A DNA stretch of 64,000 nt from Methanocella arvoryzae MRE50 (GTDB lineage Archaea > Halobacteriota > Methanocellia > Methanocellales > Methanocellaceae). The stretch covers positions 558,001 through 622,000 of the forward strand of contig NC_009464.1 in NCBI RefSeq assembly GCF_000063445.1. The letters are read 5' to 3'. Positions within the stretch are counted from its first letter, which is position 1, and each line of letters starts with the position of its first letter. Positions 1 through 8,247 of this stretch are shown here, piece after piece. A model generated the notes under the pieces. That model saw only the letters and a program-made list of their open reading frames with translations, had not been told where the DNA came from and ran no database searches. A program made the translations under genes and the position numbers.

Positions 1-65
1 GCGACGGCAAGCCCGACTACTTTATATTCCTCGAGAAATTCCCGGAACTCCTGAATAATACCCAT
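1..65 (-). CDS. mscL: Large-conductance mechanosensitive channel MscL, N-terminal fragment (cut by window edge)
   Basis: The minus strand from base 65 reads ATG and then MGIIQEFREFLEEYKVVGLA, which runs off the window start. This matches the amphipathic N-terminal helix and the start of the first transmembrane segment of the MscL family, in which a basic/acidic helix leads into a VxGLA stretch. MscL forms a homopentameric pore in the cytoplasmic membrane that opens on osmotic downshock. A TATA-like element lies about 35 bases upstream on the minus strand (near 97-106), so the leader would be short. Only about 21 residues are visible, so the call rests on the N-terminus alone. Confidence 0.75.
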   Translation of the reverse strand, partial: MGIIQEFREFLEEYKVVGLAV

Positions 66-263
66 ATAGACCGCGACTACTGTTTTAACCATTTGTTGAT
101 ATACTTTTAGGGGATATGCCACAAGTACCATAATAGATCATACAATGTAGCAGAGCAGCCGGATAGCCCCGCTCGTCCCCCGGACATTCGCCCAATATCT
201 ATTTATACATCTTTCAACATTAGACGGATAGACTTTAACGGAATACCACCCCAAAAAGCCTAA

Positions 264-272
264 ATTATATAT
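264..272 (+). promoter_or_regulatory. TATA box of the S8e gene
   Basis: The AT-rich block TTATATATC is the only clear archaeal TATA element before the S8e gene. A transcription start about 25 bases downstream would give a leader of roughly 35 bases before the ATG at 329. Confidence 0.5.
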
Positions 273-328
273 CCTATAAGTGCGTTACTAAGGTGGTACT
301 CTCATTACAAATCACCGAGGTTAACATT

Positions 329-706
329 ATGAAGTATCAGGGCAAATCCACCAGAAAGGCCACCGGCGGCAGGCTCAGGCTGAACCGCAGCAAGAGAAAG
401 TTCGAGCTCGGCAGGGACTTCACTATCCCCGTCATCGGTGCCCAGAAGCTTAAGGTCCTCAACGTCACCGGCAACGGCAGCAAGGTCAGAGTACTCAAGA
501 GCGATGTCGTCAATGTCACCGACCCGAAGACTGGCAAGACCCAGAAAGTCAAGATGACGACTGTGACCGAGAACCCGGCCAACAAGAACTACGTGCGCAG
601 GAACTTCCTGACCAAGGGCACATTCGTGACCACTGAGCTTGGCAAGGCCAGGATCACCAACCGCCCGGGACAGGACGGCTGCATCAACGCAGTTTTAGTT
701 GCTTAA
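329..706 (+). CDS. rps8e: 30S ribosomal protein S8e
   Basis: This 125-residue basic protein belongs to the archaeal/eukaryotic S8e family and sits in the small ribosomal subunit. The N-terminus KYQGKSTRKATGGR and the C-terminal block ITNRPGQDGCINAVLV are family hallmarks, and the length fits the archaeal form. The reading frame is open upstream to 293, but the ATG at 329 gives the family start. The gene stands alone with its own TATA box and is closed by a hairpin terminator at 722. Confidence 0.96.
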   Translation: MKYQGKSTRKATGGRLRLNRSKRKFELGRDFTIPVIGAQKLKVLNVTGNGSKVRVLKSDVVNVTDPKTGKTQKVKMTTVTENPANKNYVRRNFLTKGTFVTTELGKARITNRPGQDGCINAVLVA

Positions 707-721
707 GTTTAACGTATAAAT

Positions 722-756
722 AGGCGACTATAGGTCGCCTGATAATCCCTTTTTAG
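722..756 (+). terminator. Hairpin terminator after S8e
   Basis: An AGGCGAC / GTCGCCT inverted repeat with a short TATAG loop begins about 15 bases after the S8e stop and is followed by a T run (CCCTTTTTAG). It looks like a conventional 3' end signal. Confidence 0.65.
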
Positions 757-847
757 ATGTTATCTCTGACATGCGATAGCTATCGCCGAGCCTTCACCCT
801 CGTGATGTGGCCAACGACAGCATGTCCAGTATGTTATTCATAAAACA

Positions 848-1195
848 TTTTGGACAATTCCTTCACCGGGATATTCGCCTGTTGAACGCCTGCATTCGCA
901 GGCGTTCTCAAGGCGATTCCTGACAGCCGACTTTCCCTCTCAAATCCTCCGGCCCCTCACCTTCCTCCTCTCAGACCTCTTAGACCTCCCTGACCTCCCA
1001 GTTTGAAAAGTCTCCCGGACCTCCGGGCACTCCCCAACCTCAAATTTTCCAGGTGCGTGTGCGCAAGCCGGACAGCAGGGAGGTTTCGGAGGCCATGGAG
1101 ATCAGAGAGAACGATCTCAGGGAGAGGTCAGGGAGGTCAGGAGATCAGAGAGGAGTATGGTGAGGAACCGGAGGCCGGGGAGGACTTGATGACGA
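848..1195. repeat. Word-iterated long inverted repeat, family E copy 1 (GACCTCC / GGTCAGG)
   Basis: This fills the convergent gap between S8e and archaeosortase. One arm (about 950-1040) repeats pyrimidine-rich words such as GACCTCCC, and the other (about 1080-1185) repeats their complements GGTCAGGGAGGTCAGG. The block includes CTCCCGGACCTCCGGG and begins with a 24-base palindrome at 884-907. A second copy in opposite orientation lies at 9605-9975. The open reading frame at 1003-1296 across it is repeat-derived and looks non-coding. Confidence 0.75.
884..907. repeat. 24-base palindrome, copy 1
   Basis: GAACGCCTGC and GCAGGCGTTC flank a 4-base centre, followed by TCAAGGCGA. The same unit occurs at 9896-9919 and 50161-50184, and a variant at 10445-10468. 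All four are intergenic. Confidence 0.8.
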
Positions 1196-1315
1196 ATATC
1201 CAAAAAGTTATAGTAAAAAGTATACTTCCCGGCCTTCAGTGGCGGCCTGGCCTGCTCGAAATTGCAGTATGGCCGAGAGCGTTAGCCGGGCAGTAAAACG
1301 GGAAAAAATTAGTTT

Positions 1316-2206
1316 TTAAGCCTTCTTGATCGGCTTCACCGGCACCAGCATCGGCACTTCTTCGCCCCGGAGAGTCTTCTTTATGTTCTCCACCTTCAGC
1401 AGGCTAAGGACGTCTCTCAGGTAGTCGAGCAGCTCCGGCATCATCGACAGTACAGCGTATGAGATGACGACTAAAGCGATAAGCGAGCCGAGCTCTGCGA
1501 GCACATTGTGAGCCCAGAAGAAGCTGGTGAACTCCGCGGGCTTGCCGGACCACTGCATCACAGTCTCGGGCATGATCTGGAACCACTGGCCGCCGAACGC
1601 CGCCACGACGAATACGTCCCTGATCAGGTTTAAGATATAGATGACTGGCACTGACACAAGGAAAGCCTTGAGCATGCGCTCAGTCTCCACCCTGATGCAG
1701 AAAATTACGCCGATGAAGATCGCGATGCTCTGGATAGCAGTACAGGCGAGAATAATTTGCACGGCCTGTCCGTTGAGGTAGATTATGTCCAGCCCATCCC
1801 GTATGGCCGGGAAGCCAAGCGCTGTCAGTGACGCCATGGTCAGGGTGGTCGTGAGCCCGATCAGCCAGTTGCTCAGCCAGGGCAGGAACGCGAACGGGGC
1901 GTAGAACAGGCTACTGATCGCCACGCTACGGGTGATTACCATGAGCGATTTACGCTGGAACCTGATCATGATATATGCAGCGTAGAGAGTCAGAGGCACG
2001 GATAGCAGACACAGTACAGTGTACAGAATGTTAGCTTCCTGAAAGTAGAAGTACGGAGTCGACAGCCCCCACCGCAGGCCGAATAGCACCCAGCCTACAG
2101 CCGCTATATAATAGCCGTTTTTCTTAGGGACGATCGCCCCGGCCACGATGATCAGGAGCGATATCCACATTAACACGTCGAGTGCGTCCATGCCGAAGAG
2201 TTGCAT
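1316..2206 (-). CDS. artA: Archaeosortase A
   Basis: This 296-residue polytopic membrane protein has about eight hydrophobic segments. It carries the exosortase/archaeosortase active-site pattern: Cys155 in LACTAIQS, Arg196 in LNLIRDVF and His233 in FFWAHNVLAELG. Archaeosortases cleave PGF-CTERM tripartite tails of exported proteins and are linked to lipid attachment of their substrates. Two proteins with such tails are encoded in this window (48823-49791 and 54394-55263). The N-terminal roughly 90 residues precede the core, as in the ArtA subfamily. The basic C-terminal tail is unusual and possibly cytoplasmic. No neighbour appears co-transcribed. Confidence 0.85.
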   Translation of the reverse strand: MQLFGMDALDVLMWISLLIIVAGAIVPKKNGYYIAAVGWVLFGLRWGLSTPYFYFQEANILYTVLCLLSVPLTLYAAYIMIRFQRKSLMVITRSVAISSLFYAPFAFLPWLSNWLIGLTTTLTMASLTALGFPAIRDGLDIIYLNGQAVQIILACTAIQSIAIFIGVIFCIRVETERMLKAFLVSVPVIYILNLIRDVFVVAAFGGQWFQIMPETVMQWSGKPAEFTSFFWAHNVLAELGSLIALVVISYAVLSMMPELLDYLRDVLSLLKVENIKKTLRGEEVPMLVPVKPIKKA

Positions 2207-2261
2207 ATAACATCCACCTGTAGCTGGTAAGCATAAGGCACATGCGGATATATCCTTTTCG

Positions 2262-2900
2262 TTACTGGCGGCCCGATAGCCGGTACTGGCTGATGATGGC
2301 TTTCAGGTTCCGGGCGGCGGCAGTCACGTCTTCCTGGCTGACCACAGCGGAGATGACCGCCAGTCCATCAGCACCTGCAGCCAGCACTTCCGGCGCATTC
2401 GCCGCGTTGATGCCGCCGATGGCCACGACAGGGATCGACACCCGCCGCCTGACTTCTCTTAATAAATCGAGCCCGCATACCGGGCCGGCATCGGCTTTGG
2501 AGCCGGTAGGGAAGACCGGGCCGAAGCCGATGTAGTCAGCCCCGTCATGCTCTGCTCTCAACGCTTCCTCTACGGTGCCTGCGGAGACGCCGATGATGAA
2601 GCCTTTAGGGGCGACTCGCCGGGCGAACTTCAAAGGCATGTCTGACTGGCCGATGTGGACGCCGTCTGCCTGGCTCTGGAGAGCGACGTCCAGCCGGTCG
2701 TTGACGATGAAAGTGACGCCGGCCTTGTTACAGTCTTCCCGCATTTCCATGGCGCAGCGCAGGAGATAGTCGCAGTCGCATTTCTTATCCCTGAGCTGAA
2801 TGACGTCAGCACTGCCGGCTATGGCCCGCCGGGCCAGTTCCGGGTGAGTCAGGCCGCGGGATAGCCCTTCATCAGTCACTACGTAGAGGTCGTACTGCAT
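2262..2900 (-). CDS. thiE: Thiamine-phosphate synthase ThiE
   Basis: This 212-residue TIM-barrel protein joins hydroxymethylpyrimidine diphosphate and thiazole phosphate to give thiamine phosphate. Visible family motifs are YVVTDEGL (strand 1), VIQLRDK, FIVNDRLDVA, DGVHIGQSD, GVSAGTVEEA, YIGFGPVFPTGSK and VAIGGI. The length is normal. The ATG overlaps the thiM stop by one base (ATGA), so the two are translationally coupled in a thiM-thiE operon that serves salvage as well as synthesis. Confidence 0.95.
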   Translation of the reverse strand: MQYDLYVVTDEGLSRGLTHPELARRAIAGSADVIQLRDKKCDCDYLLRCAMEMREDCNKAGVTFIVNDRLDVALQSQADGVHIGQSDMPLKFARRVAPKGFIIGVSAGTVEEALRAEHDGADYIGFGPVFPTGSKADAGPVCGLDLLREVRRRVSIPVVAIGGINAANAPEVLAAGADGLAVISAVVSQEDVTAAARNLKAIISQYRLSGRQ

Positions 2901-3700
2901 CAGGCAAACCTTACCTTGATGTTGTGGGCGACTTCGTCTGCGGTCAGCCGGTAGATCTCATCCAGCAGCGCTATTTTGAAAGATGCCGGTCCTTCGCAGC
3001 GCTTTGCAGCTTTTTCTCCCGCTACGCCGAACGAGGCGAGCGCAGCGGCAGTCGAGGTTACATAGTCTTTCGAGGCTGCAGCAAACGCTCCAGAGATAGA
3101 CGATGCCATGCAGCCTGTGCCTGAAAGCTTACCCATCATCTCGTGGCCGTTGTCGACGTAGATTAGTCGTTTGCCGTCTGTGACAATGTCCGTGGCGCCG
3201 CTCACTGCCACGACAAGGCCGAGCTTCTCTGCCAGGCCTCTGGCGAACTCTGCCGGATCGCCGCTGACGCCAGCCGAGTCGACGCCTCTGACCTTGCCTT
3301 CGGCGCCGGCCAGAGTGGCAATCTCCCCTGCATTGCCTTTCAGTACCGAGACGTGGAGCTTGTGGAGCAGCGTTTTTGCAGTCTCTGTCCTGAGCCTGGT
3401 CGCGCCAGCACCTACCGGATCAAGAATAATGGGTATGTTGAGCTCGTTAGCCCGGTGGCCGGCCGCCAGCATCGATTCGACCTGCCGGTGGTCCAGCGTA
3501 CCGATGTTCAGCACGAGAGCGCCCGCCATCGCCACCATCTCGGCCACCTCGTCGTGGGCGTGGGCCATTACCGGCGCTGCTCCGATACATAACGTTACGT
3601 TAGCGCAGTCGTTGACGGTAACGTAGTTCGTGATGTGGTGCACGAGCGGTCGCTTTTCCCTGACCTCTGTCAGGATGCCGGAAAGGCTTCTCGCATCCAT
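2900..3700 (-). CDS. thiM: Hydroxyethylthiazole kinase ThiM
   Basis: This 266-residue ribokinase-fold enzyme phosphorylates 4-methyl-5-hydroxyethylthiazole for thiamine salvage. It shows PLVHHITNYVTVNDCAN near the N-terminus, the PVMAHAHDEVAEM segment, DPVGAGATRLR, and the anion-hole and catalytic segment KLSGTGCMAS with the GTGC cysteine. The ATG at 3700 was chosen because family members begin shortly before the VREKRPLVHH segment. The 26 codons upstream have no family match. thiE follows immediately. I saw no thiamine-box riboswitch pattern in the leader. Confidence 0.95.
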   Translation of the reverse strand: MDARSLSGILTEVREKRPLVHHITNYVTVNDCANVTLCIGAAPVMAHAHDEVAEMVAMAGALVLNIGTLDHRQVESMLAAGHRANELNIPIILDPVGAGATRLRTETAKTLLHKLHVSVLKGNAGEIATLAGAEGKVRGVDSAGVSGDPAEFARGLAEKLGLVVAVSGATDIVTDGKRLIYVDNGHEMMGKLSGTGCMASSISGAFAAASKDYVTSTAAALASFGVAGEKAAKRCEGPASFKIALLDEIYRLTADEVAHNIKVRFA

Positions 3701-3805
3701 GAAGATACTCCTTGTATTCAGTGGATAGCGGCTGAAAATAAATAGATTTTCTTGGGGGCTACAAGTGCAAAGTAACACACATGAGTGTAATTAACCCCAT
3801 AATAT

Positions 3806-5164
3806 TCACTGAAATTTGTATACAAGTACAACGCGGAGATCGCTTACATTTGTCCCCGTGGGCCCGGTGAATATCAAATCTCCCAGCGCTTCGAAGAAGT
3901 CGTATGAGGCGTTGCTGTCCAGTGCTTTCTGGATCGACAGCCCCAGCGACTCAGCCCGTGGTAGTGTGGTCTCATCCGCGATAGCACCGCAGGCGTCTGT
4001 GGCGCCGTCTATGCCGTCGGTGTCTGCCGACACAGCGGTTATTCCGGGCGTATAGTCTCGCAGCACTCCGAGGATGAACTCCTCGTTGCGCCCGCCTTTG
4101 CCCGGACCTCTGACTGTGACGGTAGTTTCCCCGCCGGATATGATAGCTGCCGGGAGAGGCGCCGGATTGCCGCTGGTGAGGCATTCTTTTGCTATGCCCG
4201 CATGGACAAGGCCAACTTCCCGGCTCTCGCCTTTGATGTGCGAGCCAAGGATGATCGGATGGTACCCGAGCCTTTGCGCTTCTCCGGCGGCGGCTTTCAG
4301 TGCCACGAGGTTGCCCGCGATGATCTCGTTGTATACCCGGCCGAAAGCAGGGTCGCCGGGCTTGAGCGTTTCGGGAACCTGGCCCCGCATGCCGGCTTCG
4401 AGATGCCGGAGGATGGAAACGGGCGCCAGATCCTTAAGCCCGTAATTATCCAGTATCGAGAGAGCGTCCGCAAAAGTGGTATTGTCCGGCGCAGTCGGCC
4501 CGGAAGCGATCGACCCGGGGTCGTCCCCGACGACGTCCGATACGATCAGGCTGAGCACAGTAGCGCCGTTCACATACCGCAGGAGTTGCCCACCCTTAAT
4601 GCAGGAGCTATGCTTGCGCACACAGTTGATCTCCGCGATCGTCGCACCGCTCTTGAGCAGCAGATCTGTCAGCCGGATCTTGTCTTCCAGAGATATGCCA
4701 GGAGCAGGACAGGGAAGTAAGGCTGAGCCGCCGCCGGAGATGAGGAAGATGACCAGGTCATCCTTACTGGCACCGGAGAGCATGTCGAGCATTTCTCTGA
4801 CTCCGCGCTGGCCGTCTTCCGTGGGCAGGGGATGCCCGGCATTGTTGACTCTGGTCCGGGTGGTCCTTGCCTGTACACCATACCGGTCGTTGACCAGCCC
4901 GGCAGTAATGCGGTCGCCGAGGAGATTTTCAAGTTCTGCAGCCATGGTCGCCGCTGCCTTGCCCCCGCCTGCGACGTAAATATGGTCGTATTGTTCCAGA
5001 TCATACTCCCGGCTGCCGACCTGAAGCCGGTTCCCTTTAAGCTTCACTGCATTTCGCACCACATTTTCAGGTAACACCGCAGATATGCCTGCCCTGACAA
5101 TAGCCAGGGCGTGCGCTCGCCGCTCGCTTCCCCGGATAAGGCTATCGGCTCCCCGTATGTTCAT
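3806..5164 (-). CDS. Glycerate 2-kinase (MOFRL family)
   Basis: This 452-residue protein has the two-part GckA/TtuD-like architecture: an N-terminal DUF4147 domain with the glycine-rich VAGGGKAA and FLISGGGSALLP motifs, and a C-terminal MOFRL domain with IISGGETTVTV, GGRNEEF and ADTDGIDGATDACG. Archaeal members phosphorylate D-glycerate to 2-phosphoglycerate. Older annotations call the family hydroxypyruvate reductase. The start is ATG 5164, directly after an in-frame GTG at 5167. Transcription is divergent from the secreted phosphatase-like gene at 5250. Confidence 0.88.
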   Translation of the reverse strand: MNIRGADSLIRGSERRAHALAIVRAGISAVLPENVVRNAVKLKGNRLQVGSREYDLEQYDHIYVAGGGKAAATMAAELENLLGDRITAGLVNDRYGVQARTTRTRVNNAGHPLPTEDGQRGVREMLDMLSGASKDDLVIFLISGGGSALLPCPAPGISLEDKIRLTDLLLKSGATIAEINCVRKHSSCIKGGQLLRYVNGATVLSLIVSDVVGDDPGSIASGPTAPDNTTFADALSILDNYGLKDLAPVSILRHLEAGMRGQVPETLKPGDPAFGRVYNEIIAGNLVALKAAAGEAQRLGYHPIILGSHIKGESREVGLVHAGIAKECLTSGNPAPLPAAIISGGETTVTVRGPGKGGRNEEFILGVLRDYTPGITAVSADTDGIDGATDACGAIADETTLPRAESLGLSIQKALDSNASYDFFEALGDLIFTGPTGTNVSDLRVVLVYKFQ

Positions 5165-5249
5165 CACAGATAAAGTATACGGCAGCGGATATATATTTCA
5201 CTGACACTGGTGATAAGGACTAAATATCGTGTATGTGTAATTTAGTATT

Positions 5250-6548
5250 ATGCGACTGCTCCATATACTGCTCGCCATCCTGCTCCTGAGCACTCTGCCG
5301 TGCACCGGCACGGCCGAAAAAAGCGCCGTACTAGTCATCGTCGATGGCATGGGGGCCTCGTACATCTACCCGGAGCTGTCCCCGGATTGTGCGGATGGTA
5401 CACCGCTGGATCAGGTAAAGCTCGACATCCTGGATGCTGCCAGCGCAAGATACACGCTCGAGGCGCCCGTGCCAAAAACGGAGTACGGGCATGCAGTACT
5501 GGTCACCGGGTACTCGGAGGCGGAAGATGAGACGCTGACTTACTACGAGGCCACGATCTTCGACTCTCTGCGGAAGCAGGGATACCTGTGCATAGCAGTG
5601 CTGGAGACCGGTGATACGGCATATATGCTGGGAGAGATGGATGCCGTAGTAAGAGATGCAAATAACTCTGTTTCCAGGCCCGATTTCCAGTACTGGGTTA
5701 ACGATGAGCGAGTTCCCGCCGGTGTCAGGGCCATCCTGGCCGACAATAGCCTCCCCGGGAAAGCCGCCGGGAAAGACAAGATCGCTGCATACAAACGATA
5801 CGATAACTGGTCACTCGGAAAAGCGATCGAGCTGGTCAAGTACATGGAGGAATCGCATCCTGAACAGCCATATCTGCTTACGATCAACGTAGCTGGCACT
5901 GATTATGCAGGGCATGAAAACGGCTTCGATGCGTATAGCGCCACGCTTGCAGGACTGGATCCACTGTTGAGGGAGCTTACAAATGTCTGCCGGGATTCGG
6001 GCACTATCATGCTGATCACTGCGGATCATGGCATGAGCTTTAAATCCGCTTCTTCAAGGGGCGCTCACGCCTCTGCTGAGGCCGCAGGAAGAAACGAGAG
6101 TCTGCTGATACCGTTGTTGATCTTCACCGATGAGCCTGCCCTCGGTAGCGATGAAATCTACGGTCAGGAGTGTGTTGCTCCGACACTTCTGTCTCTCATG
6201 GGATGTCAGCAAGGCATGACCATGTGCGATGGCGAGGCGCTGCCGTGGAATGATCGGCCGGCGCTGCAGCTTGAGTCTATGGTGCCCGTAAATGTCACAA
6301 TAGCCGGGCCGGGCTTTGGAAAAACAGTGTTAGTGAATGGGACTTTGAGGATGGGCGGGCTGGAGAAGGGGGTATACCGTATCGAGGCCGCGGGGCATGT
6401 TTATGAGGTGTTATTGACGCACGATACTGTCGTGCGGCTTGCCGCCTCTTCTCCAGGACAATCAGAGCTGCCTGCCTTTGCCATTTTCCTGGCGGCGGGT
6501 GGCCTGGCAGCTGCGGGCATTATCGCGGTAATGCTCAGACAACGGTGA
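5250..6548 (+). CDS. Exported alkaline-phosphatase-superfamily metalloenzyme, membrane-anchored
   Basis: This 432-residue protein starts with a signal peptide (about residues 1-22) and ends with one transmembrane helix and a short basic tail. Between them lies an alkaline phosphatase / phosphoglycerate-mutase-type metal core: VLVIVDGMGA near residue 30, YGHAVLVTGYS, TDYAGHENGFDAY with Asp/His ligands, LITADHGMSF, and SRGAHASA. It is therefore a predicted extracytoplasmic phospho- or sulfo-hydrolase, but the substrate cannot be read from the sequence. No downstream partner is in the same direction. Confidence 0.75.
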   Translation: MRLLHILLAILLLSTLPCTGTAEKSAVLVIVDGMGASYIYPELSPDCADGTPLDQVKLDILDAASARYTLEAPVPKTEYGHAVLVTGYSEAEDETLTYYEATIFDSLRKQGYLCIAVLETGDTAYMLGEMDAVVRDANNSVSRPDFQYWVNDERVPAGVRAILADNSLPGKAAGKDKIAAYKRYDNWSLGKAIELVKYMEESHPEQPYLLTINVAGTDYAGHENGFDAYSATLAGLDPLLRELTNVCRDSGTIMLITADHGMSFKSASSRGAHASAEAAGRNESLLIPLLIFTDEPALGSDEIYGQECVAPTLLSLMGCQQGMTMCDGEALPWNDRPALQLESMVPVNVTIAGPGFGKTVLVNGTLRMGGLEKGVYRIEAAGHVYEVLLTHDTVVRLAASSPGQSELPAFAIFLAAGGLAAAGIIAVMLRQR

Positions 6549-6575
6549 CCGACAGCCAACCTTAAGGCAACGGCA

Positions 6576-7403
6576 TTAGCGGTCAGCCGTGACTGCAGCG
6601 TGCCGGAGGACGGCCGTCTCGATCTCGCCCTTGAGGATGTCGGCGGCTTCCTGTACAGTGGCTCTCTCCACGATGATGGCGCGGAGCGCAGCCGTCATAA
6701 GGTCAGGCCGACGGTGCTGGAAGATGTTCCGCCCGAGGGAAATGCCGATGCAGCCGGCAGTCATGGCGTCGTCGACCATCTGCAGCACGTCGACGTCGCT
6801 GTCGCACCGGGGGCCTCCGGCGATGACGACAGGCACGGGGCAGGCAGCCGTGACCAGGCTCATAGACCTGATGTCGCCAGTGTAGGGACATTTCACCAGG
6901 TCTGCGCCGAGCTCTCCGCCGATTCTCGCCGCGTGGGCGATCTCGTCAGGGGAGCCGGTAATGCCCTTGCCTCTCGGGTAGGTCATCGCCAGCAGCGGCA
7001 TACCCTTCTCATCGCAGAGATCTGCGATCTCGCCGAGGTCTCCCAGCATGTCGTGCTCTGATGCGCAACCGCCCACGTTGACGTGGACAGATACGGCATC
7101 TGCTCCGAGCCGGATAGCGTTGTCCACGCAGGAAACGAGCACTTTCTTGTTCTTGTCCTCAGCGTACCTGGTGCCGCCGGAAATGTGCATGATCGTGCCG
7201 CATTTCAGAGGTGTGCTGAGCGACTTAATGAGGCCCTTATGCAGCAGAACTGCGCTGGCGCCGCCATTTTCGACCAGCGAGATCGTCCTGTTCATGTCCA
7301 CCAGGCCTTCGATAGCCCCTTCGCTTACCCCGTGGTCCATCGGTACAATGACCGCTTTGCCGGATTCCAGTATCCTGTTCATCCTGATTGTCTTGCCATC
7401 CAT
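6576..7403 (-). CDS. 2-amino-3,7-dideoxy-D-threo-hept-6-ulosonate synthase (ADH synthase)
   Basis: This 275-residue class I aldolase-like TIM barrel of the archaeal FbaB/AroA' family carries out the first step of the methanogen route to 3-dehydroquinate and so to aromatic amino acids. Motifs are KAVIVPMDHGVSEGAIEGL near the start, VSVHVNVGGC, LAMTYPRG, DLVKCPYTGD with the Schiff-base lysine, and VVIAGGP. The start MDGKTIRMNRI at 7403 matches the family; 16 extra codons upstream do not. Two TGTACA hexamers lie upstream of its presumed promoter (7635-7656). A fructose-bisphosphate aldolase of the same family is the main alternative. Confidence 0.87.
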   Translation of the reverse strand: MDGKTIRMNRILESGKAVIVPMDHGVSEGAIEGLVDMNRTISLVENGGASAVLLHKGLIKSLSTPLKCGTIMHISGGTRYAEDKNKKVLVSCVDNAIRLGADAVSVHVNVGGCASEHDMLGDLGEIADLCDEKGMPLLAMTYPRGKGITGSPDEIAHAARIGGELGADLVKCPYTGDIRSMSLVTAACPVPVVIAGGPRCDSDVDVLQMVDDAMTAGCIGISLGRNIFQHRRPDLMTAALRAIIVERATVQEAADILKGEIETAVLRHAAVTADR

Positions 7404-7634
7404 GTGAAACACCCTTTCACGACATGGCCGGCGCTGACTATCACAAAACACGCAAACGATGCTTGTCTGGCGAGAGTTAGCGCAGCCAGCATCGTCTAGT
7501 TAAACCAGAAGCAGAAGCCAAAGCTAAAGCTAAGCTCGGACTGAACAGCGTTGTTGAGCCGATAGCATATGGCCTCCATCATCATTGATAGTATGTGGGT
7601 TTTAGAATATATTAAAGATTGTGCCATTCTGGTA

Positions 7635-7656
7635 TGTACATGCACGTAGTTGTACA
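7635..7656. promoter_or_regulatory. Pair of TGTACA boxes upstream of the ADH synthase promoter
   Basis: TGTACA occurs at 7635-7640 and 7651-7656, 16 bases apart. On the minus strand a TATA-like stretch (TTTAATATATTC, about 7603-7614) sits between the boxes and the gene. The hexamer is the TRP-box core bound by the archaeal regulator TrpY, and three more copies precede trpB2 at 40875-40910. The 5' leader to the start at 7403 would be long, about 175 bases, so the assignment is tentative. Confidence 0.35.
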
Positions 7657-7723
7657 GTCAACTGAAAACGGAGTTTAAAGGGTATAGCTTGACTTCTCTC
7701 GTTCAGAATCCCATGAACGAATA

Positions 7724-7931
7724 CGAACGCTGCGCTGTGCCAATCCTCACAGATTCCACTGATTACTACAGATTCCACAGATAGATACACGATTACACAG
7801 AAACATCAGAATGCTATTGTCCTTGATTATCTGAAGTAAATTTGTGGAATCTGTTTCGATCTGTGGAATCGTTCTGTGGAATCGGTAACTATCTGTGCAA
7901 TCTGTGAGGGTCTGGCACAGCGCAGCGTTCG
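7724..7931. repeat. Word-iterated long inverted repeat, family A (CACAGATT / AATCTGTG)
   Basis: This 208-base imperfect palindrome is bounded by CGAACGCTGCGCTGTGC (7724-7740) and its exact complement at the right end. The left arm repeats CACAGATTCCA-type words and the right arm repeats TGTGGAATCTG. It lies between hisE and the ADH synthase leader. Related elements occur at 31449-31843 and 49988-50143, and a right half at 10370-10425. Confidence 0.85.
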
Positions 7932-7956
7932 TATTGCTGAGTCGCTGACCTGTACG

Positions 7957-8244
7957 CTATTTCCTGCGTCGCTCGAACTCTTCCTTGATCTTCTCGAAGG
8001 GGATATCCTTGGCCGCCAGGAGTACCATGGCGTGGAAGAACAGGTCCGCACACTCGCTGACGATCTCCTTTTCGCCGCCGTTCTTGGCAGCGATGATCAG
8101 CTCGGTGGATTCTTCTCCTATCTTCTCCAGCACTTTGTCGATACCCTTGCGGTGATTGTATAAAGAAGTCGTATAAGACCCCTCTTTGGGGTTTACCTTA
8201 CGATCCGCTATGACCGCGTATACTTCGTCCAGCACGTCTGCCAT
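7957..8244 (-). CDS. hisE: Phosphoribosyl-ATP pyrophosphatase HisE
   Basis: This 95-residue all-alpha MazG-like pyrophosphohydrolase hydrolyses phosphoribosyl-ATP to phosphoribosyl-AMP in histidine synthesis. Motifs are EGSYTTSLYNHRKGIDKVL, KIGEESTELIIAAKN with the acidic metal ligands, and SECADLFFHAMVLLA. The length is typical for the free-standing enzyme. It starts three bases after the CBS gene stops on the same strand, so the two form an operon although CBS/ParB-like proteins have no known role in histidine synthesis. Confidence 0.95.
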   Translation of the reverse strand: MADVLDEVYAVIADRKVNPKEGSYTTSLYNHRKGIDKVLEKIGEESTELIIAAKNGGEKEIVSECADLFFHAMVLLAAKDIPFEKIKEEFERRRK

Positions 8245-8247
8245 CTT

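Noticed and set aside
3-110. Plus-strand frame at the window start that could be a C-terminal gene fragment
   Set aside because: The opposite strand reads a clear MscL N-terminus with start codon and upstream TATA element; the plus-strand peptide matches nothing.
1003-1296. 97-residue open frame after S8e
   Set aside because: It lies inside the family E inverted repeat, its Arg/Gly-rich sequence follows the repeat words, and the inverted copy at 9605-9975 does not preserve it.
3701-3805. Possible thiamine riboswitch before thiM
   Set aside because: No CTGAGA-type thiamine-box core or matching pairing partner in the leader.
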